From contig DIQC01000019.1 of NCBI GenBank assembly GCA_002426495.1, positions 2,698 through 33,267 on the forward strand: DNA of 30,570 nt, given 5' to 3'. Below, one piece after another: positions 23,470 to 30,570 of this stretch. Below the pieces are notes generated by a model, which did not search any database, was not told the origin of the DNA, and was given only the letters and a program-made list of their open reading frames with translations. The DNA is from Thermacetogenium sp. UBA5472. GTDB lineage: Bacteria; Bacillota; DSM-12270; Thermacetogeniales; Thermacetogeniaceae. The translations under genes were made by a program, and so were the position numbers. Each line of letters opens with the position of its first letter. Within the stretch, counting starts at the first letter, position 1.

Positions 23470-23778
23470 TCAGTTGTTTTTTGTCAACCTTCCAAGTCCC
23501 CTATCATTTATTGGAACCACCACCCCACCTGCCCTAATAATGGCAAAGTAGGAGTATACAAAATCCGTACAATTGCCCAAATGCAGCCCAACCATCTCCT
23601 GATGCTGAAGACCCAGTTTGAGCAGGCCACCGGCCAAACTGTCGACTCTCGAGTCCAGCTCTTTATATGTCACCAGGCAATTCGCAATTACGACTTTCAA
23701 CACAGCCCTGTAGGATTCGTCCCCGTGATTGGTCTGGAGAATAAAATGCAGAAGAATTGATAAACTAATACCAAACAA
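23470..23778 (-). pseudogene. N-terminal fragment of an AMP-dependent acyl-CoA ligase
   Basis: The reading LVTYKELDSRVDSLAGGLLK, then LGLQHQEMVGLHLGNCTDFV and YSYFAIIRAGGVVVPIND, is the standard opening of ANL-superfamily acyl-CoA synthetases. It then stops after a few unrelated residues, long before the P-loop-like and adenylation motifs, so no catalytic part remains. A normal gene would be about 500 residues. The upstream part runs into the control region of the divergent coat gene, and no good ribosome site is seen. Confidence 0.7.
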
Positions 23779-23797
23779 TCAAAAAGGAGGAAAAACA

Positions 23798-23983
23798 GTG
23801 CCACAACTAAACGAACAAGAACTGCAGAATGTACGACACTTTATAGGTTCCCATGAAACCTGTGCACAGAAATTGAAAACCTATGCACAACAATGCCAAG
23901 ATCCACAAATCAAAGAAATGTTTCAACAATCATCTCAACAAGCCGAAAACACAAAGCAGAAATTCCTATCGGTATTACAATAA
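23798..23983 (+). CDS. Small spore-coat-like protein
   Basis: A 61-residue, glutamine-rich helical protein (PQLNEQELQNVRHFIGSHET, CAQKLKTYAQQCQDPQIKEM, FQQSSQQAENTKQKFLSVLQ). The pattern resembles short coat-associated proteins found beside CotF genes in Clostridia, built as a two-helix bundle. Start is GTG at 23798 with AAGGAGG 7 nt upstream. The next gene, a CotF-type coat protein, begins 20 nt later, so the two form an operon, presumably expressed in the mother cell during sporulation. I could not identify a sigma-E or sigma-K promoter with confidence. Confidence 0.8.
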   Translation: MPQLNEQELQNVRHFIGSHETCAQKLKTYAQQCQDPQIKEMFQQSSQQAENTKQKFLSVLQ

Positions 23984-24003
23984 AAAGGAAGGGGATGAAG
24001 TTC

Positions 24004-24255
24004 ATGCAGGAAAAAGACATGGTAAATGACGTTTTATCTATGGTCAACAGCAGCTTAACCGGTTATGCAAATGCTATCGCTCAGACATCAAACCAGCAAC
24101 TTCGGCAGCTGTTGCAACAGACCAGGGATTCAGATGAACAATTCCAGTATCAACTGGCACAGGTCGCTATGCAAAAGGGCTATTACCAACCGGCTCAGCC
24201 AGCAAACCAACAAGAAATACAACAGATTCGAGATTCCTTTACCCAGAGACGGTAA
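24004..24255 (+). CDS. Spore coat protein, CotF family
   Basis: An 83-residue CotF-domain protein (MQEKDMVNDVLSMVNSSLTG, YANAIAQTSNQQLRQLLQQT, RDSDEQFQYQLAQVAMQKGY, YQPAQPANQQEIQQIRDSF). The EKDMVND opening, the conserved helical pair and the C-terminal KGYYxPA motif are characteristic. I start it at ATG 24004, 9 nt after GGAAGGGG; an in-frame ATG at 23995 would overlap that site. It is second in the coat operon and is followed by two strong hairpins. Confidence 0.88.
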   Translation: MQEKDMVNDVLSMVNSSLTGYANAIAQTSNQQLRQLLQQTRDSDEQFQYQLAQVAMQKGYYQPAQPANQQEIQQIRDSFTQRR

Positions 24256-24274
24256 ACACCTTTCTATAAATCAA

Positions 24275-24352
24275 GTAGGGTAGCGCCACAGCAGCTTTTT
24301 GCGGCGCCACCCTACTCAAATAAGGAAGCCCTGATCAAATAGGGCTTCCTTC
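24275..24352 (+). terminator. Tandem hairpins ending the coat operon
   Basis: The first stem pairs GTAGGGT-GCGCC with GGCGC-ACCCTAC (24275-24315). The second is a perfect AAGGAAGCCCT / AGGGCTTCCTT stem (24322-24352) followed by CATTATTGTTT. The second has the better terminator shape. Confidence 0.75.
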
Positions 24353-24471
24353 ATTATTGTTTATTATCGACTGCAAGACTGCAAGACACTGGTTAAACTG
24401 TTACCCGAAATTTTCACTGCTACAGCAACTTTTGCTCCGATTATGTCCTGTATTTCGTAAGTGAAACAGAT

Positions 24472-24488
24472 ATACTATAATATAGTAT
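24472..24488. promoter_or_regulatory. AT-rich palindrome containing a TATAAT
   Basis: A perfect 17-nt palindrome of ATACTATA / TATAGTAT type holds TATAAT at 24476-24481. It lies about 260 nt before ade, with only a poor -35. It could be a promoter-operator for ade. The rest of 24353-24591 shows nothing else that I can support. Confidence 0.35.
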
Positions 24489-24591
24489 TAATTTGTTTAC
24501 GTATATCCTAATAATCTGGAAATCTGGTCGTAAATGGCGTCCCATCGTCACTTAGAGAAAACCGTGAGTGGGTGAGACGGAGTGAAACACG

Positions 24592-24713
24592 AGTGAGACG
24601 CACACAAGAACCGTCCCGCGAACTTCCTCATTGACACAATTGACACAGGAGAACCGTCCCCATGATCCCCCGCGATCCTCGAGAACCGTCCCCGCGTCTT
24701 ACCCGCGTCTCAC
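24592..24713. repeat. Nested GGGGACGGTTCT elements upstream of ade
   Basis: Perfect outer arms GTGAGACGC (24592-24600) and GCGTCTCAC (24705-24713) enclose three minus-strand copies of the core (near 24609-24617, 24650-24661 and 24681-24692), two carrying GGGGACGGTTCTC. The middle copy is flanked by one TGACACA arm, itself doubled as TTGACACAATTGACACAGG. It ends about 18 nt before the ade ribosome site. Confidence 0.75.
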
Positions 24714-24744
24714 GTCCCAAATTATCACGAAGGAGATGTAGAAG

Positions 24745-26553
24745 ATGGCAATAACCAGACAACCCCTTGCCCAGGTCACCCGGCAGCTCGTAGCGACAGC
24801 CACAGGAAAGGTTCCAGCAGATACCGTTATCCAAGGTGGAAAGGTCGTCAATGTCTTTACCGGTGAAATCTTATTCTGGGACATCGCTATTAAAGAAGAC
24901 CGAATCGCTATTGTCGGAGATGTCAACCATACTATAGGCCCATCCACCAAGGTAATCGATGCCAGCGGGTATTACCTGAGTCCCGGTTTTCTTGACGGGC
25001 ATGTCCATGTTGAGAGCAGCATGGTGACGGTTACGCAATTTGCTAGGGCAGTAATTCCTCTCGGCACAACAGGTATTTTTATGGATCCCCATGAAATCGC
25101 CAATGTCCTCGGAATGGAGGGTGTGCGGTTGATGGTGGAGGAAGGGATGCAGCTACCCTTAAAAGTTCTGACTACAATGCCGTCCTGTGTTCCATCAGCT
25201 CCAGGTTTTGAAGACGCAGGCGCCGCTTTTGGCCCTGAAGAGATCGCCACAGCCATGCAATGGCCGGGTATCTGCGGCCTGGGTGAGATGATGAGCTTCC
25301 CCGGAGTACTGGCTGGAGATCCGCAAGTACATGGAGAGCTGAAAGCAACTTTAGAAGCAGGCAAACCGATCACCGGGCATTATTCCATGCCAGGAGATTT
25401 CCAGGGAGTTGCCGCTTATACTGCCGCAGGAATTAGATCCGATCATGAAGCAGTTTTGAAAGAAGATGCCTTGAACAGACTGCGGTTAGGCATGTACACC
25501 AAGATGCGTGAAGGTTCGGCCTGGCACGATGTGGCCGCAACAGTAAAAAGCCTTACCGAAACAGGCATTGACAGCCGCAGAGCTGTTTTAGTAAGTGATG
25601 ATGTGCATCCTGAAACCCTGCTCACAACAGGCCATCTCAATCATGTGGTAAGGAAGGCGATCAGCGAAGGGCTGAACCCAATCAGGGCAATACAGGCGGT
25701 CACCATCAATGCCGCAGAATGTTTCCGTGTAGATCAAGAATTGGGGGCAATTGCTCCCGGACGCTTTGCTGACATTTTATTTATAAAGGATCTGGCGAAG
25801 GTAGACATTAACAAGGTAATGATAGACGGACAAATAATCGCTTCCGGTGGCAAGTTACTAGTGGATCTTCCCACAGTTACATACCCAGAGGTTGCCCGCA
25901 GTTCGGTTCATTTAAAGGAACCTTTGAATCCCAATCATTTCCGCATAGTAGCTCCAGCGGAGAGTACCAGTGCCCAGATCAGAGCAATGGAGATCATTGA
26001 AGCCAGCGTTCTGACCAAACACTTGCTCACTGAACTGCCGGTGGTGGATGGCAGACTGGAAGCCTCTGTTTCGATGGATCTGGCAAAAGCTGCGGTTGTT
26101 GAGCGGCACGGCAAAAACGAGAGTATCGGTTTTGGCTTTGTTAAAGGGTTTGGCCTGCAGGGTGGCGCAGTGGCTTCTACTGTAGCCCATGACAGCCATA
26201 ACCTGCTCATAGTAGGAATGAATGATGAAGATATGGCCATAGCCGGTAACGCACTGGCAGAATCAGGTGGCGGAATGGTGGCAGTCCGGGACGGTAAAGT
26301 TCTTGCCCTCATTCCCTTGCCGATTGCCGGCCTTATGTCAGACCGCCCGGTTGAAGAAGTGGCAGAACAGTTAGCTAAGGTACAACAGGCTTGGGAGGAC
26401 TTAGGATGCAGCCTGGTATCTCCCTTTATGACCATGGCCCTGCTGTCCCTCCCTGTTTTGCCAGAATTACGCCTGACCAACCGGGGTCTTGTAGATACGA
26501 TACAGTTCAGATTTGTAGATCTGCTTTCGCAATCAGGGGGACGGTTCCTGTGA
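24745..26553 (+). CDS. ade: Adenine deaminase
   Basis: Amidohydrolase-family metalloenzyme converting adenine to hypoxanthine and ammonia in purine salvage. The 602-residue length fits the family. Metal-binding and core blocks are LSPGFLDGHVHVESSMVTVT at about residues 78-97, FMDPHEIANVLGMEGV, GLGEMMSFPGVLAGD, GKPITGHYSMPGD, LVSDDVHPETLLTTGHLNH and NAAECFRVDQELGAIAPGRF. The C-terminal domain has NLLIVGMNDEDMAIAGNALA and GGGMVAVRDGKVLALIPLPI. ATG at 24745 has AAGGAGA 8 nt upstream. The last residues, SQSGGRFL, are encoded by a palindromic repeat that also supplies the stop, replacing the usual short tail. No purine gene is adjacent. Confidence 0.96.
   Translation: MAITRQPLAQVTRQLVATATGKVPADTVIQGGKVVNVFTGEILFWDIAIKEDRIAIVGDVNHTIGPSTKVIDASGYYLSPGFLDGHVHVESSMVTVTQFARAVIPLGTTGIFMDPHEIANVLGMEGVRLMVEEGMQLPLKVLTTMPSCVPSAPGFEDAGAAFGPEEIATAMQWPGICGLGEMMSFPGVLAGDPQVHGELKATLEAGKPITGHYSMPGDFQGVAAYTAAGIRSDHEAVLKEDALNRLRLGMYTKMREGSAWHDVAATVKSLTETGIDSRRAVLVSDDVHPETLLTTGHLNHVVRKAISEGLNPIRAIQAVTINAAECFRVDQELGAIAPGRFADILFIKDLAKVDINKVMIDGQIIASGGKLLVDLPTVTYPEVARSSVHLKEPLNPNHFRIVAPAESTSAQIRAMEIIEASVLTKHLLTELPVVDGRLEASVSMDLAKAAVVERHGKNESIGFGFVKGFGLQGGAVASTVAHDSHNLLIVGMNDEDMAIAGNALAESGGGMVAVRDGKVLALIPLPIAGLMSDRPVEEVAEQLAKVQQAWEDLGCSLVSPFMTMALLSLPVLPELRLTNRGLVDTIQFRFVDLLSQSGGRFL
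26533..26553. repeat. GGGGACGGTTCC element inside the 3' end of ade
   Basis: TCAGGGGGACGGTTCCTGTG plus A: short imperfect arms around the core, in frame with ade and giving its TGA. An inverted pair TGATGGGT / ACCCATCA (26551-26558, 26592-26599) follows directly. Confidence 0.65.
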
Positions 26554-26641
26554 TGGGTCCAGGTACAAAGTCCAGGAGCCCTCAAACCATCACCCATCAG
26601 AGGAGCGCCAGGGCAGCTAACCCCTATGAAGGTTACAGATT

Positions 26642-26674
26642 AGGCAGACCTTTTTTCACAAAAAAGGCCTGCCT
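26642..26674 (+). terminator. Terminator of ade
   Basis: Stem AGGCAG-CCTTTTTT with AAAAAAGG-CTGCCT (one mismatched position), then TTTATTG. It can work on either strand, so it may also serve the convergent ferritin-like gene. Confidence 0.75.
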
Positions 26675-26714
26675 TTATTGACGGTTCTGACGACTTGGAT
26701 TTAGATCATTTATT

Positions 26715-27290
26715 TCATGGATTATATTTAGGCAGCTTCGGCCGGCAATACTTTTGTATTAAATGGTTAAACATTTCAACATGGTGTAGTTCATCTAGGA
26801 TGATCCTCTCCAGGATGCGATTGATATAGGGATCATCGATCATGCGCTGATGTTTACGATAGTTGGCAATCGCCGCCCATTCACCAGCAACATCTGCTGT
26901 TAGCCTGTCACAAAAAGCGGTTCCATAAAAAACGAAGGCTCCATCCCAATATCTTTCACTCTTGTTCTTCTCTACTGTCCTGTAACGAGGATCAACACCC
27001 AGCATTACTATTGTTTCAGCCAGTATTTCCAGATGATGCATTTCCACCAGTGCAATACAGGAAAGTGCATCTGCCACCTCTCTGTTTTCATTTTCAAGTA
27101 CAAAGTGGTGATAGCTGTATTGGGACACAGCCGTCATCTCACTGACCATCCCCGCATAATCCTCCAGCAGCAAATAAGCATATTCCTTATTAGGCCTGGC
27201 TACCCGCACCTCCGGGTAAGGCGCCGGGTAAGCACACTTATAAATAGACGGTGATTCGCATCCTTTTGTTTCTGGTTCTTCCTTACTCAT
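26715..27290 (-). CDS. Ferritin-like / rubrerythrin-fold di-iron protein
   Basis: A 191-residue protein with a four-helix ferritin-like core. Putative metal ligands are spaced as in the family: E in MVSEMTAVSQYSYHH, ExxH in ALVEMHHLEILAE, E in VAGEWAAIANYRKH, and ExxH in IILDELHHVEMFNHLIQ. The N-terminal 30 residues include two cysteines (GCESPSIYKCAYPAP) and no signal peptide. ATG at 27290 has GGGGAGG 7 nt upstream. It may protect against oxygen or peroxide or store iron; catalase-type activity is possible but not shown. A single-gene unit. Confidence 0.8.
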   Translation of the reverse strand: MSKEEPETKGCESPSIYKCAYPAPYPEVRVARPNKEYAYLLLEDYAGMVSEMTAVSQYSYHHFVLENENREVADALSCIALVEMHHLEILAETIVMLGVDPRYRTVEKNKSERYWDGAFVFYGTAFCDRLTADVAGEWAAIANYRKHQRMIDDPYINRILERIILDELHHVEMFNHLIQKYCRPKLPKYNP

Positions 27291-27392
27291 ACATTAACCT
27301 CCCCATTGATTCATTAGTAAATGATATTTTGGAGAGTCATTAATTATTACCCATCAAGAATGTAACGAGCGCTAACTCACTAAAATTAAGAT

Positions 27393-28319
27393 TTAAGCAT
27401 TTAAAAGTTCCTCAAAGATCCTCCTCACCGGAAGTATCTCCTTAATCTTATCCACCCGTTCCCCGGCGAAAACCAAAGCTTTTGCCGGATTTCCATCCTT
27501 ACAGGCGTTATGCAGTGCATCTATTATGCAATATTTTTGGGAGCACTTCTTCAAACATCCCCTGCACTTATCAATTTCCAGGTTTTCTTCCTCTTCAATC
27601 ATCCGCTGGAAATTATTCTTTAAGCCCCTCCCTACCATACCTACAGGGCTCTCTATCAAAACCACATCATCTTTTGCGGCATTAACGTACAATTCCTTAA
27701 ATTCATCAGAAGCATTGCATTCTACTGAAGCAGCAAACCGGGTTCCCATCTGAACACCATCTGCCCCCATTTCCATCGTTTCCTTGAAGTCCTGCCCATC
27801 GACTATGCCCCCGGCCGCAATGACCGGCACCGATACCGCCGCCTTGACCTCCGGCAGGATTTCCCGCATGGGACGATCGGTTCCAAGATGGCCGCCCGCT
27901 TCTTTACCCTCAGCCACCACAGCAGAAGCCCCCATCTTTTCCGCAAGCACCGCCAGCCTAGCAGTGGAGACTATGGGAATGATGGGCACATCACCCTCTT
28001 TTCCCCAGGCAAATATATCCCGAGAAAAGCCGGCACCTGATATCACCAGGTCGATACCTTCATCGATGGCTGCGTGAACTAGACCAGCAAAGTCACGCGC
28101 TGCAAACATTATATTGACACCGATTATTCCACTACTCAATTCCCGGGCACTGCGAATTTCCTGGCGCAGCTCATCCGAAGACATCCCTGTTCCGGCAATA
28201 ACCCCGATACCACCCTCATTGGCTACTGCAGCAGCAAGCGGGGCGGTAGAAACGCGAACTGCCATGCCGCCCTGAATAATAGGAACTGGCACATTTAGTT
28301 TCCCAATCCTCAGCTTCAT
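27393..28319 (-). CDS. Nitronate monooxygenase / FabK-like flavoprotein with cysteine-rich insert
   Basis: A 308-residue FMN-binding TIM barrel of the 2-nitropropane dioxygenase / FabK superfamily. Visible are VPVPIIQGGMAVRVSTAPLA, GIGVIAGTGMSSDELRQEI, LVISGAGFSRDIF, AVVAEGKEAGGHLGTDRP (conserved His), VPVIAAGGIVDGQDFKETM and DGVQMGTRFAASVEC. Near the C-terminus C-x2-C-x3-C-x4-C (CRGCLKKCSQKYC) suggests an Fe-S cluster or zinc site. ATG at 28319 has GGAGG 8 nt upstream; the longer frame to 28334 covers that site. The reaction (nitronate oxidation or enoyl reduction) cannot be told; no fab genes are near. Confidence 0.85.
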   Translation of the reverse strand: MKLRIGKLNVPVPIIQGGMAVRVSTAPLAAAVANEGGIGVIAGTGMSSDELRQEIRSARELSSGIIGVNIMFAARDFAGLVHAAIDEGIDLVISGAGFSRDIFAWGKEGDVPIIPIVSTARLAVLAEKMGASAVVAEGKEAGGHLGTDRPMREILPEVKAAVSVPVIAAGGIVDGQDFKETMEMGADGVQMGTRFAASVECNASDEFKELYVNAAKDDVVLIESPVGMVGRGLKNNFQRMIEEEENLEIDKCRGCLKKCSQKYCIIDALHNACKDGNPAKALVFAGERVDKIKEILPVRRIFEELLNA

Positions 28320-28356
28320 CGGTTTGTCCTCCATTAACTAATAACGATTTAAAAAC

Positions 28357-28362
28357 ATTATA
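28357..28362 (-). promoter_or_regulatory. Candidate -10 of the nitronate monooxygenase-like gene
   Basis: Minus-strand TATAAT 38 nt upstream of the start, with TAGAAA at an 18-nt spacer as a moderate -35. Confidence 0.45.
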
Positions 28363-28441
28363 GCAGATTCTGGCGGGATATTTCTAAGCCTATCACCGGC
28401 ACGGCTCCGCACCAGGAACCTATCTCAAAGATAGCATATTT

Positions 28442-28470
28442 TTGTAGCACCATCAATTCTGTGTTAGAAT
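28442..28470 (+). promoter_or_regulatory. Candidate promoter of topB
   Basis: TTGTAG (28442-28447), 17-nt spacer, TAGAAT (28465-28470), about 60 nt before the start codon. Divergent from the promoter of the flavoprotein gene. Confidence 0.4.
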
Positions 28471-28532
28471 TTATATCAATAGGAAATACCTACTCCAACT
28501 TATCCGGGGGTTTTTAAGAAGGGATTGTCAAA

Positions 28533-30570
28533 ATGAGCAAAAAACTGGTCTTAGCTGAGAAACCATCTGTAGGAAAAGACCTGGCCAGGGTCTTAAACTG
28601 CAGTCAAAAGGGAAATGGCTATTTTGAGAATAGTAACTACATAGTTACCTGGGCTTTGGGACATTTAGTAACATTGGCTGATCCTGATGCCTATGACAAA
28701 AAATACGCAACATGGAGAATAGAAGACCTGCCGATGCTGCCCCCTCAATTAAAACTTGTTGTTATCAAGCAGACCGGCAGACAGTTTAATAATGTAAAAA
28801 AGCAAATGCATAATAAGGAAGTAAATGAAATCATTATTGCCACAGATGCCGGACGTGAAGGCGAATTAGTTGCCAGGTGGATCATCGAAAAGGCCGGTGT
28901 CAGAAAACCGATCAAAAGGATGTGGATCTCTTCTGTTACAGATAAAGCAATTAAAGAAGGTTTCCATAGCTTAAAGGATGGCAAGGGGTATGAAAAGCTG
29001 TATGCCTCTGCTGCTGCCCGAGCTGAAGCTGACTGGTTTGTAGGGATCAATGCCACCCGGGCATTAACTTGCAAATATAATGCCCAGCTCTCCTGTGGCA
29101 GAGTGCAAACCCCCACACTGGCCATCATCGCTCAAAGGGAAGAGAAAATACAAAAATTCAAACCCAAAACATTTTATGGCATCACTGCCACAGCCAAGGG
29201 CCTCAGGCTGATCTGGCAAAACCAACAGACGAAAGACAGTCGCATCTTTGACAAGGATAAGTGTGACAAAATAATCAGGTCAATCCAGAATAAAGAAGCC
29301 GAAGTTTTAGAAGTAAACAAGAACTATAAAAAACGCCAGGCCCCTCAGTTATATGATCTAACTGAGCTGCAAAGAGATGCACACAAGATTTTTGGCTATT
29401 CGGCAAAAGAAACCCTCTCCATCATGCAAAACCTGTACGAAAGACACAAATTGTTAACCTATCCCCGAACCGATTCCAGATACCTGACAACAGATATCAT
29501 AGATACCCTGAAGGATAGGATTGAATCCTGTGGTGTAGGCCCCTATTCCAGGCTTGTTTTTCAGGTTTCCAAAAAACCGATCAAAGCAAATAAATCATTT
29601 GTGGATAACAATAAGGTTTCAGACCATCATGCCATCATACCAACAGAACAGATAGTTTCGCTCAACTCCTTAAGTGATAAGGAACGAAAAATTTATGACC
29701 TGGTTATCAAACGCTTTTTTGCAGTTCTCTATCCACACTTTGAATATGAACAAACAACGATCAAAGCAAAAATAGGGGATCAATTATTCACCGCAAAGGG
29801 TAAAAGAGTGATCAAAAAGGGCTGGAAAGAGATCTATGATAAGTTCGATGATGAAGAGGATGAAGATGCTGATATTGCTGAGCAAAACCTGCCCGCAGTA
29901 AATAAAGGTGATATTTTAAAGGTATCCGATGTTTCCCAAACCAGAGGGGAAACCAAACCCCCAGCCCCATTTAATGAAGGAACCCTGCTGTCAGCTATGG
30001 AAAACCCTGCAAAATATATGGCTGGTGAAAGCAAAGATTTGATCAAGACAATCGGCGAAATCGGGGGGCTGGGCACTGTAGCCACCAGAGCTGATACTAT
30101 TGATAAATTGTTCAACACCTTTCTCATTGAAAAGAAGGGAAAGGATATCTTTGTTACCGCTAAAGGCAGGCAACTCCTGGATTTAGTGCCTGAGGAGCTC
30201 AAATCACCGGCACTTACTGCGGAATGGGAACAGAAATTGAGCTCCATTGCCCAAGGTTCTTTGAAAAAAGATGCTTTTATCGATGAAATGAAGCATTACG
30301 CCAAAACAGTTGTCAATCAGATCAAAAACAGTGAAAAAGAATTTAAACATGACAATTTGACCAGGAACAAATGCCCTGAATGCGGCAAGTATATGCTGGA
30401 GGTCAATGGTAAGAAAGGCAGGATGCTCATCTGCCAGGATAGAGAATGCGGACATAGAAAAGGCATCGCTAAAACAACCAATGCCAGGTGCCCTAACTGC
30501 CATAAAAGAATGGAACTGCAAGGTAAAGGAGAAGGTCAAATTTTTACATGCAGCTGTGGCTACAGAGAAA
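28533..30570 (+). CDS. topB: DNA topoisomerase III, type IA (3' end outside window)
   Basis: Relaxes and decatenates DNA through a single-strand break. It opens MSKKLVLAEKPSVGKDLARV with the Toprim domain; metal-binding acids are in IIATDAGREGELVARWI at about residues 102-117. SCGRVQTPTLAIIAQRE, DLTELQRDAHKIFGYSAKET and the active-site tyrosine in LLTYPRTDSRYL (Y310) follow, then DHHAIIPTE. The C-terminal part has repeated zinc-ribbon cysteines (CPECGKYM, CQDRECGH, CPNCHKRM, CSCGY). 679 codons are present and the frame is open at the window end. ATG at 28533 has AAGAAGGG about 8 nt upstream. An acidic stretch (DDEEDEDAD) occurs near residue 440. Confidence 0.96.
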   Translation, partial: MSKKLVLAEKPSVGKDLARVLNCSQKGNGYFENSNYIVTWALGHLVTLADPDAYDKKYATWRIEDLPMLPPQLKLVVIKQTGRQFNNVKKQMHNKEVNEIIIATDAGREGELVARWIIEKAGVRKPIKRMWISSVTDKAIKEGFHSLKDGKGYEKLYASAAARAEADWFVGINATRALTCKYNAQLSCGRVQTPTLAIIAQREEKIQKFKPKTFYGITATAKGLRLIWQNQQTKDSRIFDKDKCDKIIRSIQNKEAEVLEVNKNYKKRQAPQLYDLTELQRDAHKIFGYSAKETLSIMQNLYERHKLLTYPRTDSRYLTTDIIDTLKDRIESCGVGPYSRLVFQVSKKPIKANKSFVDNNKVSDHHAIIPTEQIVSLNSLSDKERKIYDLVIKRFFAVLYPHFEYEQTTIKAKIGDQLFTAKGKRVIKKGWKEIYDKFDDEEDEDADIAEQNLPAVNKGDILKVSDVSQTRGETKPPAPFNEGTLLSAMENPAKYMAGESKDLIKTIGEIGGLGTVATRADTIDKLFNTFLIEKKGKDIFVTAKGRQLLDLVPEELKSPALTAEWEQKLSSIAQGSLKKDAFIDEMKHYAKTVVNQIKNSEKEFKHDNLTRNKCPECGKYMLEVNGKKGRMLICQDRECGHRKGIAKTTNARCPNCHKRMELQGKGEGQIFTCSCGYRE

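Noticed and set aside
24490..24560. Possible purine riboswitch upstream of ade (TCCTAATAAT-TGG and CGTAAAT resemble conserved pieces)
   Set aside because: The P2 helix does not close, the L2 loop is wrong, and the conserved GTTTCTACC segment is missing.
28745..30539. Several minus-strand open frames
   Set aside because: They are shadows of topB, whose own frame is open to the window end.
1..30570. CRISPR arrays, tRNA genes, insertion sequences with transposase
   Set aside because: I looked for regular repeat-spacer spacing, tRNA cloverleaf features and transposase motifs and saw none.

Overview
The window looks like a chromosomal segment of an anaerobic, endospore-forming member of the Clostridia (Firmicutes). 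This rests on two CotF-type spore coat genes, a two-gene SufCB system beside an IscS-IscU-IscR operon, the TRAP gene mtrB, the dnaE / pfkA / pyk neighbourhood, Fe-S enzymes and strong AAGGAGG ribosome sites. The genus cannot be fixed from the sequence. The lysine 2,3-aminomutase / acetyltransferase pair suggests osmoadaptation through N-epsilon-acetyl-beta-lysine.

Layout. 1-314 is the start of a LysR regulator cut by the window edge. 582-944 is RNase P RNA (minus). 1135-3138 is sufC-sufB (minus). 3284-6160 is pfkA-pyk (minus). 6221-9318 is a 3.1-kb accessory island bracketed by near-identical 23-bp direct repeats; it holds a HAD phosphatase, a YefM/YoeB toxin-antitoxin pair, a dead ABC ATPase fragment, a RelE-like toxin/XRE antitoxin pair and a remnant membrane gene. 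9366-14514 is ilvC, dnaE, mtrB and a DUF2007 gene (minus). 15001-17175 is ablA-ablB (plus). 17346-18353 is an aldo/keto reductase with a ferredoxin tail. 18715-20708 is iscS-iscU-iscR with a promoter and a candidate IscR operator. 20874-23270 is copper ATPase copA. 23470-24255 holds an acyl-CoA ligase fragment and two coat genes. 24745-26553 is adenine deaminase. 26715-28319 is a ferritin-like protein and a nitronate-monooxygenase-like flavoprotein. 28533 to the end is topB (plus), running off the window.

The most unusual signal is a dispersed family of imperfect palindromes with a conserved core close to GGGGACGGTTCT. The flanking arms differ from copy to copy but remain self-complementary. 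Around a dozen copies lie in this 30 kb, and several supply or abut the stop codon of the preceding gene (ablB, mtrB, ade, sufB, the aldo/keto reductase). This looks like a REP/MITE-type element family; no mobilising enzyme is encoded here.
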